NCBI GenBank assembly: GCA_905250075.1
Contig: CAJNOP010000089.1
Span: 397,115-461,114, forward strand
Source of the DNA: Rotaria sp. Silwood1
Taxonomy: Eukaryota > Rotifera > Eurotatoria > Philodinida > Philodinidae
DNA: 64,000 nucleotides
Direction: 5' to 3'
A model generated the notes under the pieces. It had not been told where the DNA came from and made no database searches. It saw only the letters and a list, made by a program, of their open reading frames with translations. Of this stretch, positions 10,870 through 21,082 are shown one piece after another; the first letter of the stretch is position 1, and the number at the start of each line of letters is the position of its first letter. Made by a program: the position numbers and the translations under genes.

Positions 10870-12262
10870 GGGTGTGGGTGTGGGTGTTGGTGTGGGTATC
10901 AGTGTGGGTGTGGGTATGGGTATGAAGTGTGGGAGTGGGTGTGAAGTAAATACTAACATGCAAAGCCACACACACCACACCCACTCACCCCACGCTAGAG
11001 CCCATCGGTTAGGACCCGAACCCGGTCGGATCCGAATTCGAGTCTGGAAATTTTCTATAAAGCGGGTCCAGGTCGGGTCTGAGTCTAATGCAATTTTTGA
11101 TGCATTTGAAAGCATGGTCACCCGTTACGGAATTTCATTTTTGCATACTGTAACACTTATATCTCATCAATGATATAAGGTAACGACCTGAAATTTTTAT
11201 CATATATTGAGACAGTTTAGATCTATTAACAATAAAAATTTCATCGGTTTATATGCAAGCAAGGCTGAGCTATTAAAAAAATTCTGACCGTTACGCAATT
11301 TCAAAAAATGGAAATTCTTTTAGGGTGAGTGGAGAGTTAAGCATTTTACTGCGCAATCAAGTCACATACGACTAAACGCTCTGTATAGAAATTGTTTAGT
11401 TTTCCATAAACTTTCAGAATATTAGTTCATTTCTGAACAGAGTATAATTTCACCAAACAAAAACCTGTAAACATTGTCCGTTAGGGAATTTCAATCATTA
11501 CCGAATTTCGTGTTTTTATCGATTTTTTTCATGGGGAAAGTTTGACATCTCAAAATTTCCAATTATCAAGATATAAATTTATCTTTTCCCCAATCAAAGA
11601 GCAGTATACAGACAGTTCTACTATTCGAGTTTGCCAGCTTCACTCACACAGCGAAATAACATTAAGAATTCTGTCTATTTTTCAGGAAAAAAATGAAATG
11701 TGGTAGAACTAAGTACTCTATTTTTTTGATAAAATTGGTCAAAGAATTTCTTTTTGGATGGTTGTCGGATAAAAAAGACGTTTATATCACTGGTCAACAA
11801 TGTATCTTGGAGCTTGCAACATGTTTCATAAACTGCCAGTGGTGCTCTTTTGATTTCCGAGAGAAATTCTTTTATTTTTGTGAGTTTAAACTTCCTCGTG
11901 CGAAGGTGACCGATGTGCGGCCATGCCGATGAGAATATTTTCCAAAGTTTTACTGATCTTCAGTTTTCTCTGAAGAGCTAGTTGCTTTTGGTTGTTAGTG
12001 TTAAAAATAAATTTTTTGTGTTCTGTAGAACACATTCGTTTGGCCTCAGATGCAGACAAGATCAAGTTCGGGTAGGATCCGGGTCCAAAAATTTTCTATT
12101 TACTGGGTCCGGGCCCGAGTCTTGATCTGGTTCTGAAATTTTTTTCTAAAGACCCGTTACGGGTCCAAGAAAAGTTCAACAAAGCGGGTCCGGGTTCGGG
12201 TCCAAAAATGTTGGACCCTACGAGCTCTATTCCACATCTATATCCACACCCACACCCGCCCT
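10870..12262. repeat. Telomere-type fold-back tract split by an inserted element
   Basis: The G-rich arm is at about 10870-10945. The C-rich arm begins at about 10963 (CACACACCACACCCACTCACC) and breaks off at 10995. It appears to resume at about 12232-12257 (CCACATCTATATCCACACCC) on the far side of the hAT-like element at 10996-12229. This indicates insertion of the element into a pre-existing fold-back tract. Confidence 0.65.
10996..12229. mobile_element. hAT-like non-autonomous element (GGGTCCGGGT subterminal repeats)
   Basis: The two ends carry inverted TAGAGCCC / TAGAGCTC termini and dense subterminal repeats in opposite orientation: GGACCCGAACCCGG at 11021 and GCGGGTCCGGGTTCGGGTCC at about 12183-12203. 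Short TIRs with GC-rich subterminal arrays are typical of hAT-type elements. The flanking 8-mers (10988-10995 and 12230-12237) agree only partly, so a target duplication is not proven. The interior (11100-12050) has no transposase-like frame; the 79-residue frame at 11693-11932 matches nothing I recognise. Confidence 0.6.
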
Positions 12263-12600
12263 GGTGAGTGGAGATATGGATGAAGCAGTTCTCTTGGAAA
12301 AATAGCCATTTCTATTAGAGAAAATAAATTTATCCTAGAAACATTCCTTACGAAGAAAAAATAAAATGATCCATTTCTCTCTAACTCTTTTGGACTTCTG
12401 CTTGTGAGTGGAGATATGGATGAAGCACTTCTCTTGGAAAAATAACGATTTCTAATAGAAAAAATCCATTTCTACTCGACGTAGTCGTTAAGAAAAAAGC
12501 ATAAACTGATTCATTTCTCTCGGAGTCTTGTAGGCTTCTACTGGTGAGTGGAGACATGGATCGACTGATTTTCATTGTTATTGTTCTTTTTCGCTTGTAG
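12263..12600. repeat. ~140-bp tandem repeat
   Basis: Units beginning GTGAGTGGAGATATGGAT start at about 12263, 12404 and 12543, giving periods of about 141 and 139 bases. Each unit continues with AAGCA(G/C)TTCTCTTGGAAAA and ends near TTTCTCTC. The third unit is cut short by the telomere-type tract that begins near 12640. Confidence 0.8.
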
Positions 12601-12639
12601 TGGTGTCGTCGAATGAATGCGGCGTGTTTGTAGAAAAGC

Positions 12640-12800
12640 GGTATCGGTGTGGGGGTCGATGGAAGTGTTGGTATGGTTGTGGGTGTGCAGGAGTGGGTGT
12701 ATGGAGATGGGTGGGGGGTGTGGTAGTGGGTGGGTGTGGGGTGTGGATATGGATATCGGTGTGGGTGTCGTTTCCACAGTCACACCTACATCCGTACTCC
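12640..12800. repeat. Telomere-type degenerate fold-back tract
   Basis: A degenerate G-rich tract of TGTGGG-like units (12640-12772) is followed by a short C-rich part (CCACAGTCACACCTACATCC) at about 12773-12795. The long frames across it on both strands are repeat translations (His/Thr/Pro or Val/Gly/Cys) and are not genes. Confidence 0.7.
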
Positions 12801-13282
12801 GAGCATGCATCGTATGTCATTCCTTGGTTGTTCTTCGATTCAAAATGGATTATGTATCTTGTTTGGCACCTTCGGATCATTTCGAACCGATACGTTGTCA
12901 AAGCCATCTGGTGAGTCCTTTGGCAGGAATGAAATCACGACAATGGTTCACTGGACACACATCTACACCCTTTAAATCTGTTCCACTGCACACCTATATC
13001 TTGTTATAATATTGAAGAGGAGTCATCATGATTTTATTTAGATTTTTTTACTTCTTCATCGATTCGAAGGGTTTTAATCTATTTAATGTAGTGCGATAAT
13101 AGACTCTAGGCATGTGTGAAAAAAGCCGTAGGCAAGGAACAAAACGTTGTGTGATGCTTCGAATCTCTTATCTTATAATCTTATACATTCTTGGAAAGAA
13201 GCGCAACTGAGAAAGTTTGCAGCTGTCATTCACTCTTACTTGCTTCCTGTGCAACACGTTCGTTATTCAATTTAATTTAGTG
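12801..13282. other. Intergenic stretch before the EGF-like gene
   Basis: No credible coding frame is seen. The final 100 bases are the likely 5' flank of the gene starting at 13283, but no recognisable promoter motif is visible. Confidence 0.4.
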
Positions 13283-13705
13283 ATGGCTTTAGGTTGTGTC
13301 GTTGTTCTTCTCTCACTTTTTACCATAGGAACCGCTTTCGGTGAGTGAGACATGCCACAGTATCTAAAATCACTCTTCGTGTTCTACATAAAAAGATTGT
13401 TCGACTTGCGAACTCTGTGGTCATTTCATACCAGCAAATGGCTATGATTGTTATGAAACCTTAAGTGAAACAGTTATCTGCACGTGTCCCGACCAACAGT
13501 TTCGTGTCAACCAACGGTGCCGTAAGTTATTATCTCAGATTTTGCTATCTACACTATGTTTCAAAAGGACTCTGTGAACGCGAAAATATATGCGGTGGAG
13601 CTGGAGCCATTTGTGTTGAGCAACTATTTCCTGGAAATCACAGTTTCGGCTGCTTTTGTTCGAATGTTTCTGCATCGATCGGCCATCCATGCCCGGAAAA
13701 ACCGA
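13283..13705 (+). CDS. Secreted EGF-like protein, 5' exons only
   Basis: Three exons join in frame at GT-AG sites: 13283-13340, 13396-13521 and 13568-13705. The introns are about 55 and 46 bases, normal for this genome. Exon 1 encodes a signal peptide (MALGCVVVLL.. GTAF). Exons 2-3 are cysteine-rich with EGF-like spacing: CELCGHFIPANGYDCYE, then ICTCPDQQFRVNQRC, then LCERENICGGAGAICV and FGCFCSNVSASIGHPC. A donor GTAAGT follows at 13706, so more exons are expected, but none is identifiable before the repeat-derived element at 14699. The gene may be truncated or have a very long intron. Secreted or extracellular role inferred; ligand unknown. Confidence 0.6.
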
Positions 13706-14698
13706 GTAAGTTAATATTGTTTGTGTTAGGAGCCTTTCTATTGAAATTTCAAGCGTTGTTTGTGAATATAATATTTTCGCCACGCTCATAGAAATTTCAT
13801 TAGGCGTGATAGGAATCTATATAAAAAAAGCGTTTTTTGTGAGAACTTGTGAGCATTCTACCCAATTTCAGATAAAATCTTCCATTATTTTGTCAATGAC
13901 AAAGTTAGTAACTGCTGAGACAATGCCATTGATTACGAAAACTTGGCATTTCTAATATATCGTACGCTTGAACCATGAGCTCCTGCATCACTGTAAGGAA
14001 TCACAACATCGTAGCTCATCGAATGAGTTTTTTTACGGATACAGTCGATCAAAAATCCATAAGTTTCATGTAACAAATGTCAGTTATAACCGCGATGAGA
14101 GTTCAAGTAAAACATCATTTCGTCACAACCATTTTGTGACCATTCCATACTATATGAATTGCGTATCAGGCTAATACATAGATGCTTATTCGAACTATTT
14201 CCCCATTATGGCTCTTCATTCTGCAAAAGTTTCGTCTACTTCAACATTCCTGTACTACACCTGTACCGTGACAAAGCTTTCAAAGTCGACATGGGGTTCC
14301 AGAATTTCGTCAATAAGATATTCCCCAGTGGCGAAAGGACGGTAGACTTTTGCCAGCTATGACAAAAACAATATTAATATAGATGGCATGTGAGGGTTAG
14401 AATCAATATTCTTAGAAGATATATATCATAGATTACACCCAGGGTATATTCAAATATGAGAGGTCGTGTTTTGACATTAAAAAGCCAAATTAATACGAGA
14501 AAGGATTAAAAAAACCCAACCCAATGTTCGTTAGACGATGAATCTGATAAGTCTGATTTAGAAACATCATTCTTTTTCTTCTTTACCTTTCTTGTATGAA
14601 ACGCAGACTCAGAAACAAGATGAGCTAGAGACTTAATTGTATCAACTAATGATCATGTTTTAGATACCAACAGATGCATCAGTGTGGGATGGGAAAGT
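13706..14698. other. Possible intron or 3' flank of the EGF-like gene
   Basis: Starts with a good donor (GTAAGTTAAT). I find no further exon with EGF-type cysteine spacing. Short frames at 13968-14174 and 14159-14362 have no recognisable content. Confidence 0.35.
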
Positions 14699-15165
14699 TA
14701 CTTTTCGTCTCAACTTTTTATTACGAACTCCAGGTGAAGCAGTCCGTTACGATCTTCGGACATAAGAAAAAAGACAGGGTGTTCGGAATGAAGTTCGTAA
14801 TGAAAAAGTCCGTAAAATATAACAAAAAACAAGATGTTCGGAACAACATGTGGTCAGGAGTTCGTAATGACGTTTTTTTGTGAAAAAACAGCGAAATTTT
14901 GCCGGGAGATCGGAATCAAAATGTTCAGGAGTTCGTAATGACAATACATGAAGGTCGTAATGAAAACTACAGGGTGTTCGGAATGAAAACGGTCGGATGT
15001 TCGTAATCATGTTGAGATTTACTTTTGAGAGAATGTGAAGTGACACGCTGGTCTTACAGTCTAAGATGGTGGATAAAGAACGTCTTGATGAACTCAAGCA
15101 GTCAAAATTGCTGTTCTTTTTACCATTGTAATTCTCGTACTAGTTAGTCTCACTAGTTCCTTACC

Positions 15166-15190
15166 CACACCCACACCCCACACCCTCCAA
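15166..15190. repeat. Short C-rich telomere-type tract
   Basis: A single CCCACACCCACACCCC tract without a paired G-rich arm, lying inside the candidate element at 14699-16787. Confidence 0.6.
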
Positions 15191-15253
15191 ACAGTCTTTA
15201 TTGCTTGGACTTAATCATTCGGACAATTCGTTTAGACTAGTTTGTATTGGGAC

Positions 15254-15368
15254 TAGGGGTGGGAAGTTACCGTTACCATTGCCTGGGTAACTGGTAACTC
15301 CTTCCGTAGGAACCGTTACCGTTACCGTCCCCGGGTAACGGTCTGGGAACGGTAACTTCCCACCCCTA
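15254..15368. mobile_element. 115-bp hAT-type MITE with 8-bp target duplication
   Basis: Termini TAGGGGTGGGAAGTTACCG (left) and its inverse ending CTTCCCACCCCTA (right) enclose repeats of GTTACC / GGTAAC. The sequence ATTGGGAC stands immediately before (15246-15253) and immediately after (15369-15376), a perfect 8-bp duplication typical of hAT insertion. Too short to encode anything. Confidence 0.88.
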
Positions 15369-16799
15369 ATTGGGACTAGAACGATGTATCTAACGAGAGT
15401 TAGCTATTTATGTCCTTTTAAATTTTTACATTGTAATAACAATCAAGAATAATTTTATTCAAAAAATTAATTTTAATGCATTGATATGAGAGTATTATTT
15501 TATTTCAATATAAAACCTAGTGATTTGAATTTAAAAATAGATTTAAACGATAGAATCATAGTTCACTTTCAAATTTAAATAGGAAATATTTTAAATTAAG
15601 ATAACCATAAATCGTGAGATGAAAAGCAAGATCTTTTTTGAAATATATATTATTATTTTTATTTTTATTTAAATTTTAATTGTTTTTTCCAATAAAAAAT
15701 AATTTTTTCCAAATGTCGATAATCAAAAAAAAAATTCTGTTGAAGGAAATTAAAAAAATTCTGAATTAATTTTGCTTAGCTTTATTTAACTAATTTTCGA
15801 TTTTATTACAAGTAGTTTCTATAAATATTAAAACTTGAGAAAACGCTGAGTCAAACTGTAGTAATTATTGTCTTCAGATGTGTATTGACATGTAAAAGTT
15901 GATCACTATATCATATGGCTCAATCGGGTAGACGACGAGTAAGTAACACAAGTTATGCATGTATGAATCTAACTTTCTGCACATATTTCTATCATTTAAA
16001 CTAGTCCGCACTAGACCGCTACATAAGACTGAAACCTAATAGATGTCGCGTCGCAGGCGCTCTGCCTTTTTTAATTTAAAATCTATTTTCGGACGGAATG
16101 CCCAGACGGGGTTAAAGATTTCAAACCATTTTGGACTAGTCATGTAGTAGGACTTTTTGAGAAAAAGACGAGACATGACGCATAGCCACGACTAGAAAAA
16201 TGATTAGACTTTTTACCCGTCCTTTGCTCGCCTGAGCAATCATGTCTGAACGAAAAGACTTCGGTACATAGGCTCTATAGTGTTTCATTTGTACGGAAGC
16301 TACTACCACCTATCAATTGTATGAATACATTAAAAGACGAAAGTTAGAAACAACTTTTATAGTTACTAAAGTATAGAGAACAGCAATAGAGAAAGAAAAA
16401 TGTCTCCTGATATAATTATGAATGTGCTAAGTAAATGAACGCTATTCTTGTATAGAAAAACAGAAATAAAAGTCTTTATATCCGTTACGATCTCCCGTGA
16501 ATCTTTTATTACGAAGTTCCGGTCAATGTTATTCCGGTCATCCGGTTGTTTTTTTTGTAAAATGTATTATTCCGAACATCTGACATTATTCATCACGATC
16601 TCCCGGTGGTATATCAGATACACAAGAAAAACTCTATTCCGAACATCCGGTAAAATCATTCCGATTTCCCTGTATTCTAGTACGATCTCCTGAACGCGAC
16701 TCTTTACGAACTCCGGACATGAAAAAAAGTTAATTCCGAACATCCGGTCACATATCCGGATGTTCGGAAGAGATGAGACGAAAAGTAGGTCACCCTGTG

Positions 16800-16862
16800 G
16801 GATGTGGGTGTCGGTGCGATTGTGTGTCTTCGCTGAGTCCACCCACAAACACACCCACACTC
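16800..16862. repeat. Telomere-type short hairpin
   Basis: GATGTGGGTGTCGGTG is followed after about 25 bases by CCACCCACAAACACACCCACAC. Same G-then-C arrangement as the other fold-back tracts. Confidence 0.6.
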
Positions 16863-17949
16863 TATAATTTTCATGAGATTTCGAGAATACTTTTAGTTCA
16901 CAGTACATTCAGTGGGGTGTTGATCAAGCTTTATATGGACTGATTAACAATTCTAAAAGAGCAACATTGTTTTCTTTTCAAGTCAAACATATAATTGACC
17001 ACATATAAATAAAAAACTTAGAAAATGGATCTGCTTGTCGTTCATGTTGAAGAGATGATCAGCAACAACTTGTCATAGAAAGAAATTAGTCGTAATTGGA
17101 CATCCATTGTAACGGTATTTTAAATCATGTAATTATAAAAGATCTATGTCTAGACCATGCTATTCTATATTTAGAGTATCGACAGGTATGAGAGGGTACA
17201 TCTGTGTATGAAGCTTCTCTGCACATACTCAAGTATCCACACTCACACTACATCCTAGAATGAGACCAGGCCTTGAGCCAGTTCTTGAACTTTTATGATG
17301 AATGGGACCATGTGCGATACTGAATGCCGAAACGAAAACACAATCGGACCCGAGATGAAAAGTGTCGGGTCTCGCTCATATGTGAAAAATATTGTTTGAT
17401 GTTGCATTTGAGAAGGATTATGCTTTTGAGCAACAAACTATCACTATTGAGATCCTAACATTTAGCCAGTTCTCTACAATGATTGAGGTAAAAAGAAGTG
17501 AATGTATGGTATGGCGTACACGTTCCCTAGACTGAAATGCTAGGATCTAGACACCATATTTACCTGTGTCTGTCGGTCTCTCTGTAACAAGAACTTGGCA
17601 TAAATCACCATTTTTATTCGTTATAATCAACTAAAGCATAAACTTTATCATACACATTAGCATCTTTCAATATTTTGTGTCAACTGTTCGAATATATCTA
17701 TAGTATGTAATATAGAACATGTTACAAGTGTTAATAACTGGTCTTAGAGTCATCATTGTGCAGAATTCATTTTTATGTAAAAATATAAGGATATCTTAGT
17801 ATCATTCTGTCAGTCTAGGGTCCAATGAATCAACATTCAATGTTGATGAACGTTACTTGTTGCTGAGTATTTCATTAATTCTAAATTATCATTTATTAGT
17901 CTTTTTTAATACGCCAACAGAGAACAAGCAAAACGATGGTAAAGCATCT
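16863..17949. other. Intergenic, no gene seen
   Basis: No frame longer than a few dozen codons with coding-like composition. A weak C-rich stretch (TATCCACACTCACACTACATCC) is at about 17233-17255. Confidence 0.4.
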
Positions 17950-18245
17950 GCGACACTAAAGAAATAATTATGTAACTCATAGACAATTTACAAGCGTAAT
18001 AGACCATGTATAACACTAATGAGCTATTTTACAAAACTAATGAAGCATTTATAACACTAATGGACTATTTGGAAGGCTAATGAGCTATTTAAAGGACTAA
18101 TTAAGCATATATGGAACTAATGAATAATTTACAAGAGTAATGAACTATTTATAAGACTAATGGAACAATTATGAAACTAATGAGCTATTTACAAAACTAA
18201 TGAAGCAATTATGTAACTAATGAACTCTTTAGAGGACTAATTAAG
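17950..18245. repeat. ~20-bp minisatellite (ACTAATGAGCTATTTACAA)
   Basis: About 14 degenerate copies of an ACTAATGA(G/A)CTATTTA-type unit, spaced roughly 20-22 bases. Alternating units read GAAGCA(A/T)TTAT, suggesting a higher-order unit of about 42 bases. Confidence 0.8.
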
Positions 18246-18896
18246 TTTCCGTGATGTATATATGAGCAACGTAATGCTTCATTCCCTCTCATACAACAAC
18301 TTCGATACATCAGTGTTATTGCGATCGTGAGTATACAAGGTTTCTCATCACAAGAACGAGGCTATGTATTTGTTCAAGAAAACGCAGCTGCTTTACAAGC
18401 TCTTTGTGAACATAAGTACTGAGAGAAGTTTTCTATCCACAAATAGATCCGCTAACTTTGTATAGTGTTTTTTTTTGTATCATTCGATAGTTTTTCTTGC
18501 TGCGGAACCTTTTCGAAATCCCGTACGACATAAACAGCAGAGGCTATCTTTTGTGGAGCCACAATTCTCAAAAAGCATTTTCAGACTGAATTGTGAATAT
18601 GGTTTCTAAGTGCAACCGTAAAACTGCGACGTTCAATACTTTATTCTTTAACCACTCGAGAGGATTTGATTTTGCTGAAACTTGAAGACGATGCTGTACA
18701 CAAGATAAGTGCTACGTGATTTTTGTTCAAGAACTATGTCCTTATAGTAACAGCTTCGAATCTAGTTTTCATCTGCTTCTGGACACTACGACCCTATTGA
18801 AAACTTTTCTGAAACGTGAACAGAATAAGTCTATACACAACGACTCACTAGAGAACCTTTTCCGATGCTGGAAAGCTTTTGAACTTCAAGTTTGTT

Positions 18897-19310
18897 CACA
18901 GGTAAGAAATATATAGACTAGAAAAACCGTAAAAGGATATGGGCGCAAGTTGCGATTCAGCTGAGATATCGACTTTTTACTGTAATCTTCCTATATGACT
19001 AGACTTCTCCGATAAAATGGATATTTAGAGTGTCAACCTGAAACTATACAATCATTGACAGCTCAGTCAGACTGAATTACCTACAACAATTCAGAATTTC
19101 TGGATAAATTGTTTCCGAGATATGGACCTTCCAAAAATATGCGTATACAATACCATATCTATAAAAAGCTTAGTTTGCATTGTTTCAGGTCAAAGCTCTA
19201 AACATTCATTTTCCAGGACAAATCCAGTCATATAGGAAGACTATAGTAAGAAGTCGATATCTGAACCATATCCTCTTGAGGTTTTCTAGTCTATATATCG
19301 CCTACCTGTG
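18897..19310. mobile_element. ~410-bp fold-back element
   Basis: The first ~105 bases (CACAGGTAAGAAATATATAG.. to TATATGACTAG at about 19004) are the inverted match of the last ~95 bases (from AGTCATATAGGAAGACTA at about 19227 to CGCCTACCTGTG at 19310). Shared motifs include GATATCGACTT, GGATATG and GACTAGAAAA. The centre of about 220 bases is unpaired. No target duplication or coding frame is evident. Confidence 0.72.
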
Positions 19311-19439
19311 GGAGGGGGGGACCACAATTTGAGCTCAAAAGCTTTGTAGCACCTGAAAAGTTCCCGCGTTATGTGTCCAAAAAGTAGTCAAATGACCATT
19401 CTCTAAAAGCCCTGTATCCAATATTCGTCTACACGTGAA

Positions 19440-19820
19440 ACTCGAACCTAAAGTGATAGTGAAATCGAGATCTCCACTAAGATAGAGACCGACACTCGGA
19501 TTGAAGATTGAAATCTAGATTCCAACTGCTACCGTGTAATGAGTTTGACCGACACCGTAACTGAAAGTGATATCGGCATCAAGGTGGCGACAGAAACCGT
19601 GACCTCAACTGAGAGTGCCATGGAAACTGAGGCTGAAATCTTCATCCCAACTAGCAGCGGTGTAGGACCTTGACTGGAACCTTGACCCATACTGATAGTG
19701 AAATCTGGACAGTAACTGAAATCACAACCCTGACTGAAAGCGGCATAGACACTGGGAGTCGTACCTGAATTACTACTGACAGCGATATTGAGTAGTTGAC
19801 TGTAAGGGTAACTCAAACTG
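19440..19820. repeat. Degenerate minisatellite-like tract (ACTGAAAGTG motif)
   Basis: Recurrent ACTGA(A/G)AGTG, GAAACTGAGGCTGAAATC and ACCGTGACC-like words suggest an old short-period repeat. The minus-strand frame 19529-19816 (Ser/Val-rich) is a by-product. No gene is supported. Confidence 0.45.
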
Positions 19821-21082
19821 ATAAATAGAACAGGAAATTCTGTGGTTTGATTCGCATGACCTATTCATGCTGTTGCTTTACTGTCGAATTATCTAGATAA
19901 AATATTCATGCTGGTATTTTGCGAATATCGCTTTCAGTTTTCATTGTTTAAGATGTGAGCTACTTCTCAAAAGATTGCGATTGAATTATCTTCAGTAAAA
20001 TATAGGAACAGTTTATTTTAAATGGCGATTCTGAGTCTTCGATTAAAAAAACCATGTCGGGAGCTTCGACATAGCCACATTAACAGACAGAAGAAAAAAG
20101 TTTTGTGTTTCCTTATTTAGTACATAGTGCGAAACCCTGAACAAATGTGGGAGTAATCTTATAGAGTTGGAAGTATTCATCGTTCACCCACAATCCACTT
20201 TGTCTTGTATCACAATGTTTATTATAGGATAAATATAATCTTTCTTATTGAATTTTATAAAAAGTGGATTTTCCAATGAACATTTTTAATACGATCAAGA
20301 AATGTTTCACACATCAGTCAATAATAAATCGTTTACGCTAATTTCGCTTTAAATTTAAAGAGATATGAATGACATCTGGTAGCAAAAAGTAAGACTTTTG
20401 GTACGTTTTTTTTATTATAATGAATGAGGAATAAAAGTAACAAAATTGCTCTATTTGCGATACACTTGAAAAACTTCCTTCTTGGGTCAAAACGAAGCTT
20501 CATTGAAACTGACTTTACTGTCGTCAAGAAAAAAGAACAGTCTCTCATTTATGCAAGCAACTAGTCGCAAACTTTCCTCAATTGGTGAAACTACAAAACA
20601 CTCGAAATCTTTTGAGACAGATGTTCAGCAATTGTAACATGTTACAGTTTTTAAATACTTTTATTGTGATTTTTCTACTTGCTATGGAGCAGCGGCTGTT
20701 TTTGCGTATTTTCGAAGGAAATTAAAAACAATATTCGTTAAAAAGTGTTCTCACCTTAGTGAGGAAAAGATGGAAAAGACAGATGAAATACTGATACAGA
20801 CTTTTAGCTTGGATTGTCCGATATGTATACCAGCTAACCAAAGCGTAAAGGACTGGCAAAGATAATATAGCTCAGTGATTTTTTTCTATTGTTTAGGATA
20901 GTTCAGTCCTGAAATTAACAGTTCAACTTTTTCAAGCCAATGCAACATTTATTTCACATTTTGAATCATACTTTTTAGAAGTCAAGCTTACAACTTTGAT
21001 TCCAGTGTTTCTGACAATAGTGAATCGTTTAATATCGGAATAGTTGTCAATAACAACATTACATAAATAAAATATTGATACA
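19821..21082. other. Intergenic, upstream of the FG-GAP gene
   Basis: AT-rich and without a credible gene. The segment just before 21083 would hold the promoter; no motif is recognisable. Confidence 0.4.

Larger units (their letters stand above)
14699..16787. mobile_element. Candidate TIR element with long arrays of a GTTCGGAATGA motif
   Basis: Left end TACTTTTCGTCTCA (14699) is matched by TGAGACGAAAAGTA at the right end (to 16787). Between about 14720 and 15010 the motif GTTCG(G/T)AATGA recurs many times. Between about 16480 and 16770 its reverse complement (TCATTCCGAAC, TACGAACTCC, CCGAACATCCGG) recurs. The opposite orientation of the arrays and the matching ends suggest one 2.1-kb non-autonomous DNA element, although two separate elements are possible. 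No clear target duplication was found. A hAT-type MITE is nested at 15254-15368. Confidence 0.55.

Noticed and set aside
12538..13009. Overlapping frames of 80-130 residues on both strands
   Set aside because: Built on the degenerate G/C-rich tract; composition is that of the repeat.
14747..15097. 116-residue minus-strand frame with repeated SLRTP/FRTPC peptides
   Set aside because: Translation of the GTTCGGAATGA arrays of the candidate element.
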